From an uncultured Prevotellaceae bacterium (GTDB taxonomy: Bacteria; Bacteroidota; Bacteroidia; Bacteroidales; Bacteroidaceae), in assembly GCA_947166305.1 (NCBI GenBank), contig CAMVDV010000024.1, forward strand, positions 1 through 47,806: DNA of 47,806 bases. The letters run 5' to 3'. Shown here piece after piece: positions 17,864-25,274 of this stretch (position 1 is the stretch's first letter; every line of letters begins with the position of its first letter). The translations under genes and the position numbers were made by a program. Under the pieces are notes generated by a model. It saw only the letters and a list, made by a program, of their open reading frames with translations, had not been told where the DNA came from and made no database searches.

Positions 17864-17907
17864 ACGTTTAGTTGGCGAACTAACCACGTTTACTTTGCGA
17901 AGTAAGC
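17864..17907. repeat. 22-bp tandem array of two ACGTT-hairpin units
   Basis: ACGTTTAGTTGGCGAACTAA at 17864 and ACGTTTACTTTGCGAAGTAA at 17886 are 22 bp apart. Each holds a 6-bp stem (TTAGTT/AACTAA and TTACTT/AAGTAA) with a four-base loop; the two stems differ by a compensated base pair. Confidence 0.88.
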
Positions 17908-17940
17908 GTGCCTGCTGGAAACGGCTGACGGGTAAAGGGC

Positions 17941-17979
17941 AATTTACTAACGTGTCGCCAGCAATTTACTAACGTGTCG
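17941..17979. repeat. 22-bp tandem array, AATTTACTAACGTGTCG, 2 units
   Basis: AATTTACTAACGTGTCG occurs at 17941 and 17963, 22 bp apart, joined by CCAGC. Third array of the same period within 210 bp, with a third unit sequence. Confidence 0.88.
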
Positions 17980-18053
17980 TTTGGGTTTGCCGACGCATTT
18001 CTGAAAGCACGGCGATTTAGTTTCCCCCATTGACATTTTTCGCGGTAACTGTT

Positions 18054-18370
18054 CAGCGAATCACTTTTCCAGAGTCGCCTGCGGCGAGAAATCTTTCAAA
18101 TCTTTACAAATCAAACAAATCTAAAGGCAAAAAAATAGAGATTTGACAGATTTGAATGGATTTGTTGGATTTCTGCCCGATAGGGCACTCCTTAAATATA
18201 ATTCGCTGAATCGTTACCTTTTTTGAGTCGCCTACGGCGAGAAATCTTTCAAATCTTTACAAATCAAACAAATCTATAGGCAAAAAAAATAGAGATTTGT
18301 CAGATTTGAATCGATTTGTTGGATTTCTGCCCGACAGGGCACTCCTTAAATATAATCCGCTGAATCGTTA
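18054..18370. repeat. 153-bp direct duplication with phased GATTTG words
   Basis: GAGTCGCCTGCGGCGAGAAA at 18072 recurs as GAGTCGCCTACGGCGAGAAA at 18225; the following ~130 bp are nearly identical. Each copy has CAAATC words on one half and GATTTG words on the other, at 8-10 bp spacing, so each can fold into one long imperfect hairpin around a short A-run. Both copies end in GGGCACTCCTTAAATATAAT. 18371-18525 and 17980-18053 hold nothing I recognise. Confidence 0.85.
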
Positions 18371-18525
18371 CTTTTTTGCGCCGTTTCTCTAAAGAAAACT
18401 CAATTCTTTATCCCGGATGGCTCGTAATTCCTGAAGGTTTTATCTGTTTGTATTTCCCAATCATGCCGATGGAACAAAGGGGTCAGATATATAGAAGATG
18501 GCATGAAAACGTTGCGTTGTCATAG

Positions 18526-18633
18526 CCTTCCATGTAGGGACGCGCCGTGGCGCGTCCGTTGGTCACGGGCAGGGGAATTGAGGCGGTGCGGGGGTGTTTG
18601 GCGGACGCGCCACGGCGCGTCCCTACAAGGGTG
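18526..18633. repeat. GGACGCGCC inverted-repeat element, copy 2
   Basis: Left arm at 18526-18558 (CCTTCCATGTAGGGACGCGC...) and right arm at 18602-18630, the reverse complement except for the outer few bases. The centre again starts TTGGTCACGGGCAGG as in copy 1 but is shorter (43 bp) and otherwise different. Same orientation as copy 1. Confidence 0.9.
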
Positions 18634-18710
18634 CAGAGAAAAAGCAGTTGCAGGGGACTGGAAATCCAAAAAAAATCTGCCTTCGAGGCCTTTTTTTCGG
18701 GATTTAGTCG

Positions 18711-18718
18711 TATATTTG
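18711..18718 (+). promoter_or_regulatory. Bacteroidetes-type -7 element upstream of the 93-residue membrane protein
   Basis: TATATTTG fits TAnnTTTG; a T-rich tract lies where the -33 box is expected. Leader about 65 nt to the ATG at 18787. Confidence 0.6.
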
Positions 18719-18786
18719 CAGTGCAGAAGTCGGCGGTTAAGCCGAGAAACTTTAGTGATAATGTGTAACCCTCAAGAGCAAGAGTC

Positions 18787-19068
18787 ATGAAGAAAAGTCA
18801 GGTCTTGAAGGCCCTGAGCCTGCTTTGCATCGTCTGTTACGTCTGCTGCATCGTGGTGCTGATGCTGATTGCGCTCCATGTCGTGCCCTTCACGATGATG
18901 CAGTTGGAGTGGTGGCAAGTGCCGCTTCTGCCGGTCTTGGCGCCGCTGATGTTCTTCATCACCTCTGCCGCAGACTTCGAGCCTGTGCCTCTGATTGTTT
19001 GGGGCGCGCTCGTGCTCGTCGGGTTGTTTGTGCTGAACAAAGCCGTCAGGTACGTCGTCCGGCATTGA
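18787..19068 (+). CDS. Small membrane protein, unknown function
   Basis: 93 residues with three likely membrane segments: about 8-31 (LSLLCIVCYVCCIVVLMLIAL), 43-60 (VPLLPVLAPLMFFITSAA) and 66-83 (VPLIVWGALVLVGLFVLN), and a basic C-terminus (KAVRYVVRH). The N-terminus MKKSQVLKA follows a good promoter. It precedes the SemiSWEET gene by 16 bp, so the two are probably cotranscribed and may act together. I do not recognise the family. Confidence 0.75.
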   Translation: MKKSQVLKALSLLCIVCYVCCIVVLMLIALHVVPFTMMQLEWWQVPLLPVLAPLMFFITSAADFEPVPLIVWGALVLVGLFVLNKAVRYVVRH

Positions 19069-19084
19069 AAAGTGTGTTTTAACT

Positions 19085-19375
19085 ATGGAACAGAGCCTGT
19101 TTTTCGACATTTGCGGGGTCGTCGCAAGCGTAGGCATGATCTTGGGATACCTGCCTCAGGCGGTGACGACGATGCGTACGCGCAACACCGACGGCATTGC
19201 CTTGCCCACGTTTCTCATGATGGCCGTGGGCGGCTTTTGCTTCATGCTGCAGGGATTGCTTCACAAGCCCGACATCATCTGGTCGCTCTTCCTGACGAAT
19301 CTGGTGACGACGACGTGCAGCTGCATCGTCTTCGGCATCAAGATCTACAACGACTACTTCAGGAAAAAGCAGTAG
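19085..19375 (+). CDS. SemiSWEET/PQ-loop sugar transporter
   Basis: 96 residues, three membrane helices, the size of a bacterial SemiSWEET. The PQ motif is LGYLPQAVTTMRTRNTDGI (about 20-38); Trp in DIIWSLF and Asn in FLTNLV occupy the places of the substrate-pocket Trp and Asn of this family. SemiSWEETs work as homodimers and let small sugars cross the inner membrane down their gradient. Sugar identity unknown. A hairpin follows the stop codon directly. Confidence 0.88.
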   Translation: MEQSLFFDICGVVASVGMILGYLPQAVTTMRTRNTDGIALPTFLMMAVGGFCFMLQGLLHKPDIIWSLFLTNLVTTTCSCIVFGIKIYNDYFRKKQ

Positions 19376-19421
19376 CACGGAGGGCTGTCGGCATGGCTCT
19401 TGGTGCCGGACAGCTTCCGTG
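19376..19421. terminator. Hairpin between convergent genes, possible bidirectional terminator
   Basis: CACGG/CCGTG, CTGTC/GACAG and GGCA/TGCC pair in register around TGGCTCTTGG. There is no T-run, so termination is inferred from position between the SemiSWEET and XRE gene ends. Confidence 0.45.
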
Positions 19422-19433
19422 CCTTCGATTCGC

Positions 19434-19649
19434 CTATTCTTCGTCGTCGGCTCTGTACTCCAGGATGTCACCTGGCTGGCAGTCGAGGGCCTGACAGATG
19501 GCTTCGAGGGTGGAGAACCTGACGGCTTTGGCTTTGCCCGTCTTGAGGATGGAGAGGTTGGCAGCTGTTATGCCAATCTTCTCGGCAAGTTCCTGTGATG
19601 ACATCTTCCGCTTAGCCATCATAACATCTAAATTAACTACTATACTCAT
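19434..19649 (-). CDS. XRE-family transcriptional regulator (Cro/CI helix-turn-helix)
   Basis: 71 residues, one HTH domain: AKRKMSSQELAEKIGITAANLSIL then KAVRFSTLEAICQALDCQPGDILEY. This is the YozG-like type that almost always sits beside DUF2975 membrane proteins, as here. It lies 15 bp downstream of the second DUF2975 gene on the same strand. Probably a DNA-binding regulator of its own operon, with activity perhaps controlled by the membrane partners; that is inference. Confidence 0.9.
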   Translation of the reverse strand: MSIVVNLDVMMAKRKMSSQELAEKIGITAANLSILKTGKAKAVRFSTLEAICQALDCQPGDILEYRADDEE

Positions 19650-19664
19650 AATCTCTCCTTTCCC

Positions 19665-20183
19665 TTAGATGGTCAGTTCCTGTTCCTCTCTTAGCCTGAT
19701 GCCAATGGCAAACACCTCTGCGATAATCCAGCAGAAAAATGCCAGGATAATGGGATAGATAACACTCCGATATGCCCAACTGAGTTGCAAAGATTGTGGC
19801 TGATTAAATTGGACGCTAATAAAATAACCAGTTAAAATGCTTATTAGCGTGAATACATTATATAGGAAGATGCCTTTGCCAGTTTTGCGGAGTAATGAGA
19901 CGTTATCCTTTACAAATATCTTGTCCCTGTTAACGTTCAGCATAAATTTGACGAACGATATCAATCCTCTGATTAATGTCAGATAAAGAATTAATAAAGT
20001 TAAAGCCGCAGCAATAATGGTAACCCAGAATAACACCCAATCAATGGAACCATCAGCAAAGATTGATTCCATATTATGCTGAAAGAATTTCACAAACCCC
20101 TTCATTTCCCAACAGAGCCTTGCAAACTCTATCACTATCAACGTAAGCATCGTAATGCACAAAAAATTCAGTTTCTTTTTCAT
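19665..20183 (-). CDS. DUF2975 family membrane protein
   Basis: 172 residues with four predicted membrane helices near 8-22, 48-72, 105-125 and 140-162. It ends ...EVFAIGIRLREEQELTI, the same EEQELTI tail as the gene before it. The family has no known biochemical function and is nearly always paired with a small XRE regulator. Middle gene of a three-gene unit. Confidence 0.82.
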   Translation of the reverse strand: MKKKLNFLCITMLTLIVIEFARLCWEMKGFVKFFQHNMESIFADGSIDWVLFWVTIIAAALTLLILYLTLIRGLISFVKFMLNVNRDKIFVKDNVSLLRKTGKGIFLYNVFTLISILTGYFISVQFNQPQSLQLSWAYRSVIYPIILAFFCWIIAEVFAIGIRLREEQELTI

Positions 20184-20201
20184 AATCTTTCCTCCTTTTC
20201 T

Positions 20202-20894
20202 TTAGATGGTTAGTTCCTGTTCTTCCTGCAATTCCTTGCCCATCAGGATAATCTGCGAGACTATCATCAGCGCAAGGCCCGTGATGAGGCAGATGAAATT
20301 AGGCGTGAACCACTTGATGTCGTAGTATGCCATGTTGACGTACTGCGCGATGACCTGCGTCACGACATACGAGCGGACGTACTCCCACACCCAAAAGGCG
20401 ACGAGCAGGATGCCGGCCAGCTCCAGCTTCTTCGCTATGCGGGCGACGAAGACTTCCCGTCGGGCGACGGAACGCAGCACTTGGAAGACAATGATAACCA
20501 ACCAGCCAAGTAGCAGCACATTGGGTATAGCAGAGCAGTATGTAATGATGAAGGGCTTGGACTGCGTAACGCGGTCAGCTGGAATCACAAGTTGTACCTG
20601 CTTCATATCCACGCGGCACACCTGACCATCTACCTCGCTGAGCAAAGCATAATCCTTAGGATAATGGCGGGCTTGCACATTGACATCGATGAACATCGTC
20701 GGTTTGCTCTTTCTTCTCACACCACCCTCTATCTCTTCTGTCGTCGAGAATTCCTCCGGCTCCTCGCCGAAGTAAAGTTCCTCACGCTCCTTGTCGGTAG
20801 AACTCGAATAGCTGACATGGACAAGGTCACACACGATAGCAGCCACCAACACCAGTGCCAGCACGCCGCAATACAAACGAAGTTTCTTCTTCAT
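20202..20894 (-). CDS. DUF2975 family membrane protein
   Basis: 230 residues. The first helix is at about 5-25, then an acidic extracytoplasmic segment (about 30-120) not present in the shorter paralogue, then three helices near 122-140, 155-180 and 205-220. It ends ...GKELQEEQELTI. It is a tandem paralogue of the next gene, and both sit upstream of the XRE gene. First gene of the unit, with a promoter about 45 bp before the start. Confidence 0.8.
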   Translation of the reverse strand: MKKKLRLYCGVLALVLVAAIVCDLVHVSYSSSTDKEREELYFGEEPEEFSTTEEIEGGVRRKSKPTMFIDVNVQARHYPKDYALLSEVDGQVCRVDMKQVQLVIPADRVTQSKPFIITYCSAIPNVLLLGWLVIIVFQVLRSVARREVFVARIAKKLELAGILLVAFWVWEYVRSYVVTQVIAQYVNMAYYDIKWFTPNFICLITGLALMIVSQIILMGKELQEEQELTI

Positions 20895-20935
20895 AACAGT
20901 AATGTTTTATTGTTAAACGATAAATAATTTCGGTG

Positions 20936-20943
20936 CAAAGGTA
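20936..20943 (-). promoter_or_regulatory. Bacteroidetes-type -7 element for the DUF2975/XRE unit
   Basis: CAAAGGTA on the plus strand reads TACCTTTG on the minus strand, with CAAG (CTTG) about 20 bp upstream. Several ACGATAA words (20928-21001) flank it on both sides and could be regulator sites. Confidence 0.6.
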
Positions 20944-21073
20944 AGAAGTTCGTCAATAACGTGCAAGGAAAACGATAATTATTTTATCGAAAAACGATAA
21001 TTTCACATTGAAAAAGCACCTACACATTATTATATATATAAGAAGGAAGGCAGAGGAAAATCTTCGGCGCACG

Positions 21074-21104
21074 TTTGTATGTTCAGGAAAAAGTCGTATC
21101 TTTG
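21074..21104 (+). promoter_or_regulatory. Promoter of bcp
   Basis: -33 TTTG at 21074-21077, 19-bp spacer, -7 TATCTTTG at 21097-21104: a textbook Bacteroidetes promoter. It also excludes the upstream ATG at 21079 as the bcp start. Confidence 0.8.
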
Positions 21105-21135
21105 CCATCGTATAAGCAACAAAAACAGCAGAACA

Positions 21136-21588
21136 ATGAATATAGGAGACCGTGCGCCCGAGGTTTTGGGCAAGGATGAACAGGGGCGGGACATCCGCCT
21201 GAGCGATTACAAAGGCCGTAAGCTCGTGCTCTACTTCTATCCGAAAGACAACACGAGCGGCTGCACAGCGGAGGCTTGCAGCCTGCGAGACAAGTATGAA
21301 GAGCTGCAAGGAGCAGGCTACGAAGTGGTCGGCGTGAGCAAGGACTCCGCTTCATCCCACCAGAAGTTCAAGGAGAAGCACGCGCTGCCTTTCCCCCTTA
21401 TTGCCGACGTGGACAAGACTCTCATGGAAGCAATGGGCGCGTGGGGCGAGAAGTCGATGTACGGAAAGAAAGTAATGGGAACCATTCGCACGACGTTCGT
21501 CATCGACGAAAACGGCATCATCGAGCAGATCTTTGCCGGAAAGCAGATTAAGACCAAGGAACACGCCAGTCAGATTCTCGCCAAGTGA
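21136..21588 (+). CDS. bcp: Thioredoxin-dependent thiol peroxidase (Bcp/PrxQ)
   Basis: 150 residues from the ATG at 21136. Peroxidatic Cys43 and resolving Cys48 in DNTSGCTAEACSL, the atypical 2-Cys spacing of PrxQ; FYPKDNT and VIDENGIIEQIF are typical. It reduces hydrogen peroxide and lipid hydroperoxides using thioredoxin in the cytoplasm. It has its own promoter, and its stop overlaps the start of the next gene by four bases (GTGA). Confidence 0.95.
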   Translation: MNIGDRAPEVLGKDEQGRDIRLSDYKGRKLVLYFYPKDNTSGCTAEACSLRDKYEELQGAGYEVVGVSKDSASSHQKFKEKHALPFPLIADVDKTLMEAMGAWGEKSMYGKKVMGTIRTTFVIDENGIIEQIFAGKQIKTKEHASQILAK

Positions 21589-22652
21589 GTAGCGCAGGCA
21601 CACAGGGCGGCCGCCAAGTGCAGTTCGAGCTCCTGCGCATTGTGGCGATGCTCGGCGTTGTAATGAACCATGTGTTCAACTATGGTCTGCGCATCTATGG
21701 CGACTATCATGCCGAAGTTTCCGACGTGGGCGGCGGTGTCGTGTGGACTGTGCTGCAAATGTTCAAGTTCCTGGCATTGCCAAGCGTGAATTGTTATGTG
21801 CTCATCACGGGCTATTTCCTTTTCGACCGACTCTCCCTTCGCACTCGCGGACTGTGGAAAGTGTGGAGCACGACGTGGCTTTACGCCGTGGGCATCTATC
21901 TGTTTTGTGCCGTGACGGGGCTTGTGACTTTCGATGCAACGGAACTTCTTCGCCATGCCACGCCGATTCTCTCCAACGACTATTGGTTCGTCACGTCCTA
22001 CGTTGTGCTCCTCCTGCTTGCACCCTTCATCTCTCGAGTCATGATGCGAGCCACGCAGCGGCAGTACCTGTGGGCCTTGCTTGCAGGAGGCATTGTCTGT
22101 TTCCAGCCTTTGCTCGGATGGTTTCTTATGGACGGGCAGCAGATTCTTCTCTTCGTCTATCTCTATATGATAGGAGGCTACATCCATCGATTTGCCGACG
22201 AGCTGCTTCCCCTTCGCCGCGCCGCGGTGTGCTTTCTGGCGGTGCTTGCCGTGATGTTTGCCTATACGCTCTATAAGAACCTGCGCGACGGCGACAACAG
22301 CTTCGATGTCTTTGCCATGGCCTACCACGGGCTGGTGCTTCCGCAGTCTGTCGCTTTGTTCTATGCCTTCAAAGGCCTGCGCATACAAAGCGAGCGGCTC
22401 AGGCGAGTCGTCTTCTCGCTTGCGCCGCTCTCTTTCGCAGTGTACGTTATTCACACTCAGCCGCTGGTGCATCGTTGGCTTTGGGACGAAAGTTTCCGTT
22501 TCCTTTCGTGCCGTCCGCCGTTGCTGCTGCCGCTGGATTGCATCGCCATCACTTTGGCTGTCTTTTTTGTCTGCATAGTGATAGAAGGCATCAGGCAGAA
22601 TGTCAGTCGCCTGCTCGGTCAGTTCTCGTCGAAACTTATTCGCCGGCCTTGA
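21585..22652 (+). CDS. Acyltransferase 3 family membrane protein
   Basis: 355 residues with about ten membrane helices, starting with GTG coupled to the bcp stop. The family signature is near the N-terminus: FELLRIVAMLGVVMNHVFNYG (Arg and His of the acyltransferase 3 fold). Such proteins O-acetylate or O-acylate cell-surface polysaccharides; the acceptor here is unknown. The 3' end overlaps the SPFH gene end by 17 bp (convergent). Confidence 0.85.
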   Translation: MSSAGTQGGRQVQFELLRIVAMLGVVMNHVFNYGLRIYGDYHAEVSDVGGGVVWTVLQMFKFLALPSVNCYVLITGYFLFDRLSLRTRGLWKVWSTTWLYAVGIYLFCAVTGLVTFDATELLRHATPILSNDYWFVTSYVVLLLLAPFISRVMMRATQRQYLWALLAGGIVCFQPLLGWFLMDGQQILLFVYLYMIGGYIHRFADELLPLRRAAVCFLAVLAVMFAYTLYKNLRDGDNSFDVFAMAYHGLVLPQSVALFYAFKGLRIQSERLRRVVFSLAPLSFAVYVIHTQPLVHRWLWDESFRFLSCRPPLLLPLDCIAITLAVFFVCIVIEGIRQNVSRLLGQFSSKLIRRP

Positions 22653-23583
22653 ACAGGTCTTTGATTCCACCGATGGAGCCAAGCAGGTTGGTGGCTTCGT
22701 AGGGCAGATAGACCGTTTTTGTCTTGTCGCCTTCGGCAAGTTCCTGCATCATCTGGATGTACTTCTGCGCGAGGAGATAGTTGGCAGGGTTGGTGGATTT
22801 GCCCACAGCCTCTGTGATGAGCTCGATGGCCTTGGCCTCTGCTTCTGCCACGCGGATGCGGGCCTGTGCTTCGCCCTCTGCCTGGAGGATGGCTTCCTGC
22901 TTGGCTGCCTCTGCTTTGTTCACGATGGCCGTGCGCTCGCCCTCTGAGGCGAGGATTTCTGCCGCCTTCTGTCCTTCCGACGTCAAGATTTGTGCGCGCT
23001 TGTTTCGCTCGGCCTGCATCTGCTTTTCCATGGCGGTGAGGACGCTGTCCGGCGGCGTGATGTCCTGCAGCTCAACGCGGTTCACCTTGACGCCCCACTT
23101 GTCGGTGGCATCGTCGAGCACGGCGGAGAGCTTCTTGTTGATGGTGTCGCGCGAGGTGAGCGTTTCGTCCAGCTCGAGTTCGCCGATGATGTTACGCAGC
23201 GTGGTCTGCGTCAGCTTCTCGATGGCATTGGGGAGATTGTTGATTTCGTACGTCGCCTTGAAGGGATCGACTATCTGGAAATACAGTAGCGCGTTGATTT
23301 CCGTCTGAACGTTGTCCTTCGTGATGACGTTCTGCTTGGGGAAGTCATAGACTTGTTCGCGCAGGTCGATGGTCGTGGAGTACATGTAGCGGCCATGCTT
23401 AAGCACGACAATCGACTTGGCCCTGTCGATGAAGGGGATGATGAGGTTGATGCCTGGCTGGAGCGTGGCGTGATAGCGGCCCAGACGCTCCACGATCTTG
23501 GTTTCCGACTGCGGGATAATCACCAGTGCCATCTTGGCAAAGAGTACCACCAGAACTACGATGGCGATGAGAAAGTAAGTCAT
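22636..23583 (-). CDS. SPFH/band 7 domain membrane protein (stomatin/QmcA-like)
   Basis: 315 residues. One N-terminal membrane helix (about 3-22), band 7 domain at about 23-185 (VERLGRYHATLQPGINLIIPF, VELQDITPPDSV), then an Ala/Glu-rich coiled coil at about 188-262 (EILASEGERTAIVNKAEAAK). Proteins of this type form ring-like scaffolds in membrane microdomains. The NfeD-like gene lies upstream in the same orientation, the usual SPFH-NfeD pair. Confidence 0.92.
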   Translation of the reverse strand: MTYFLIAIVVLVVLFAKMALVIIPQSETKIVERLGRYHATLQPGINLIIPFIDRAKSIVVLKHGRYMYSTTIDLREQVYDFPKQNVITKDNVQTEINALLYFQIVDPFKATYEINNLPNAIEKLTQTTLRNIIGELELDETLTSRDTINKKLSAVLDDATDKWGVKVNRVELQDITPPDSVLTAMEKQMQAERNKRAQILTSEGQKAAEILASEGERTAIVNKAEAAKQEAILQAEGEAQARIRVAEAEAKAIELITEAVGKSTNPANYLLAQKYIQMMQELAEGDKTKTVYLPYEATNLLGSIGGIKDLFKAGE

Positions 23584-23721
23584 GACAATTTACGATTTAA
23601 TGATTTACAATTTACTATTTTTTCGTTATCTCGTTATTTCGTTATTTCGTTATCTCGTTATAACGACCTTGCGCATTATCTTTTTAACCTTTTAACTTTT
23701 TAACCTTTTAACTTTTTAACG
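23584..23721. repeat. 8-bp word arrays (CGTTATTT and TTTTAACC types)
   Basis: Between the SPFH and NfeD genes, CGTTAT-CT/TT words repeat five times at 8-bp steps (about 23623-23663), then TTTTAACC/TTTTAACT words five times (about 23681-23720), running into the NfeD stop. Confidence 0.75.
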
Positions 23722-24169
23722 TTTCCACCGTGATGATGGTGCTTTCGCGCGAGACGACGCAGACGTTCTCTCCGGAGGGAATGTCCTGCGGCTCGTTGGT
23801 GACTGCTTTCCACACGTCGCCATCTATCTGCACTCGGCCGTAGCCGTTGGCCCTGACCGTTTCCACCACACGGCCTTTCCTGCCAATCAGTGCGTCGGCG
23901 CCAGACATGCGGTTAGGCTCTCCCTTGTGAAGGAAACGCACGGCGAACGGACGGACAAAGAAGAGGCTGGCCAAAGTGAAGAGGGCGAAGACCACCAGCT
24001 GCAAGACGATGCCGCCGCCCAGCGCGTCTGTCAGGCAACTTGCCGCCGCTCCGATGGAGAAACAGATGATGAAGAAGTCGCCAGCCGTGAGTTCCAAAAT
24101 CAGGCAGACCACGGCTACAATGGCCCAAGCCTGCCACAAATGCTGAGAAAAGTAATCTAACAGGTCCAT
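23708..24169 (-). CDS. NfeD-like membrane protein
   Basis: 153 residues. Membrane helices near 12-35, 38-52 and 55-75 (LVVFALFTLASLFFV), then a C-terminal OB-fold of about 60 residues (ALIGRKGRVVETVRANGYGRVQIDGDVWKAV). This is the short NfeD form without a protease domain. It partners with the SPFH protein encoded just downstream and probably acts in membrane organisation. Confidence 0.88.
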   Translation of the reverse strand: MDLLDYFSQHLWQAWAIVAVVCLILELTAGDFFIICFSIGAAASCLTDALGGGIVLQLVVFALFTLASLFFVRPFAVRFLHKGEPNRMSGADALIGRKGRVVETVRANGYGRVQIDGDVWKAVTNEPQDIPSGENVCVVSRESTIITVETLKS

Positions 24170-24486
24170 GATTTTAATTTACAATTTGACAATTTACTAT
24201 TTACTATTTATTTACGATTTAGCAATTTACTATTTATTCCCCCTTAAGGGGGTTAGGGGGTCCTTTACAATTTGACAATTTACTATTTACTATTTATTTA
24301 CGATTTAGCAATTTACTATTTATTCCCCCTTAAGGGGGTTAGGGGGTCCTTTACAATTTGACTATTTACTATTTACTATTTATTTACGATTTATTCATTT
24401 AACTATTTATTCCCCCTTAAGGGGGTTAGGGGGTCCTTTACATTTAACTATTTATTCCCCCTTAAGGGGGTTAGGGGGTCCTTTAC
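24170..24486. repeat. Tandem CCCCCTTAAGGGGG repeat region
   Basis: The spacer upstream of the NfeD gene is all repeat. The block TTCCCCCTTAAGGGGGTTAG starts at 24237, 24323, 24410 and 24455; the first three are 86-87 bp apart and joined by TTTACTATTTA words, the last spacing is 45 bp. Each block contains the palindrome CCCCCTTAAGGGGG. The final CCTTTAC runs into the stop codon (24483-24485) of the next gene. Confidence 0.9.
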
Positions 24487-25145
24487 AGCGTCAGGAGGAA
24501 GTCGTCCCAGTCCTTCGACGAACCTTTCTTCCCGAACACCTTCGAGTACAGACGACTGCGGGTAGTGGCGATGCTTTCCCTGGAATGCGCCGTGAGTGTG
24601 GCGATGTCGGCCGGCTGAAGATGCATCTTGACGAGCAGGCTCACGTGCAACTCGTGCTGGCTCATCGGGAAGAGGCTGTAGAGCTTCTCCGTCAGACCCG
24701 TGTAGATGCTGTCGAGCAACTGCGTCAGGTCCGCCCAATCCTGATAGCTGAGGCTCTTGCCCTGAGCGAGGCATTGCTGCAAACGGCGGTAGACGTCCGA
24801 CGAGAAGATGGCCGTCTCGGCCTGCTCCCGCTTGGCATTCTCCAGGAGCGCCACCTTATTATTATAGTCCAGCCGGGCCTTCTTCTCCTCCAGCTCGAGC
24901 CTCAGCACCGAGTTCTCATCGCCCAGCTTGCGGATGATGCTCTCCAGCTCAGCAATCTTCTGCCGCCCTCCCTCTATGTCATACTGCTCCTGCATGGCCC
25001 TCGCCCTGTCCAGACGCTCCTGAAGCGCCATGATCTTCCGACGGCTGTTCTGCACCGTCACGACGAAGAGCACGATGTAAGTCACGGCAGCAAACAGAAT
25101 GAGAAACAGCTCGCGACTGCTCAGTATGGTCAGAAATTCGTTCAT
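24483..25145 (-). CDS. Membrane-anchored coiled-coil protein with LuxR-like C-terminal helix-turn-helix
   Basis: 220 residues. One membrane helix at about 12-32, a basic stretch NSRRK, coiled coil at about 36-105, and a C-terminal region (about 155-210: SQHELHVSLLVKMHLQPADIATLT then SRESIATTRSRLYSKVFG) that reads as a LuxR-type HTH. Larger Bacteroidetes regulators have the same TM-coiled coil-HTH end after TPR repeats, which are missing here. Likely a transcription regulator held at the membrane; the signal is unknown. The stop codon is inside a repeat block. Confidence 0.7.
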   Translation of the reverse strand: MNEFLTILSSRELFLILFAAVTYIVLFVVTVQNSRRKIMALQERLDRARAMQEQYDIEGGRQKIAELESIIRKLGDENSVLRLELEEKKARLDYNNKVALLENAKREQAETAIFSSDVYRRLQQCLAQGKSLSYQDWADLTQLLDSIYTGLTEKLYSLFPMSQHELHVSLLVKMHLQPADIATLTAHSRESIATTRSRLYSKVFGKKGSSKDWDDFLLTL

Positions 25146-25152
25146 CCGAGTG

Positions 25153-25160
25153 CAAAGTTA
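25153..25160 (-). promoter_or_regulatory. -7 element placed so that the mRNA is nearly leaderless
   Basis: CAAAGTTA on the plus strand reads TAACTTTG; CAAG (CTTG) lies 20 bp upstream. Transcription would start near 25147, one or two bases from the ATG at 25145. Confidence 0.6.
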
Positions 25161-25192
25161 AGGGAAAAAGCCATACGGTGCAAGTTTTTCGG

Positions 25193-25237
25193 TTTGCAAA
25201 TGTTTGCACCTGCCCATTCAGTTCGCAAATGTTTGCA
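25193..25237. promoter_or_regulatory. Twin palindromes, possible operators
   Basis: TTTGCAAATGTTTGCA (25193-25208) and TTCGCAAATGTTTGCA (25222-25237) share the palindrome GCAAA-TG-TTTGC, centres 29 bp apart, 45-90 bp upstream of the predicted transcription start of the membrane-anchored regulator gene. Binding protein unknown. Confidence 0.55.
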
Positions 25238-25274
25238 TCGCCCCCGTTCGGTAAGGGGCTATAGGCCTTTTGTT

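Noticed and set aside
21570..22739. 389-codon minus-strand frame
   Set aside because: Antisense to the acyltransferase 3 gene and out of frame with SPFH; composition is that of a shadow frame.
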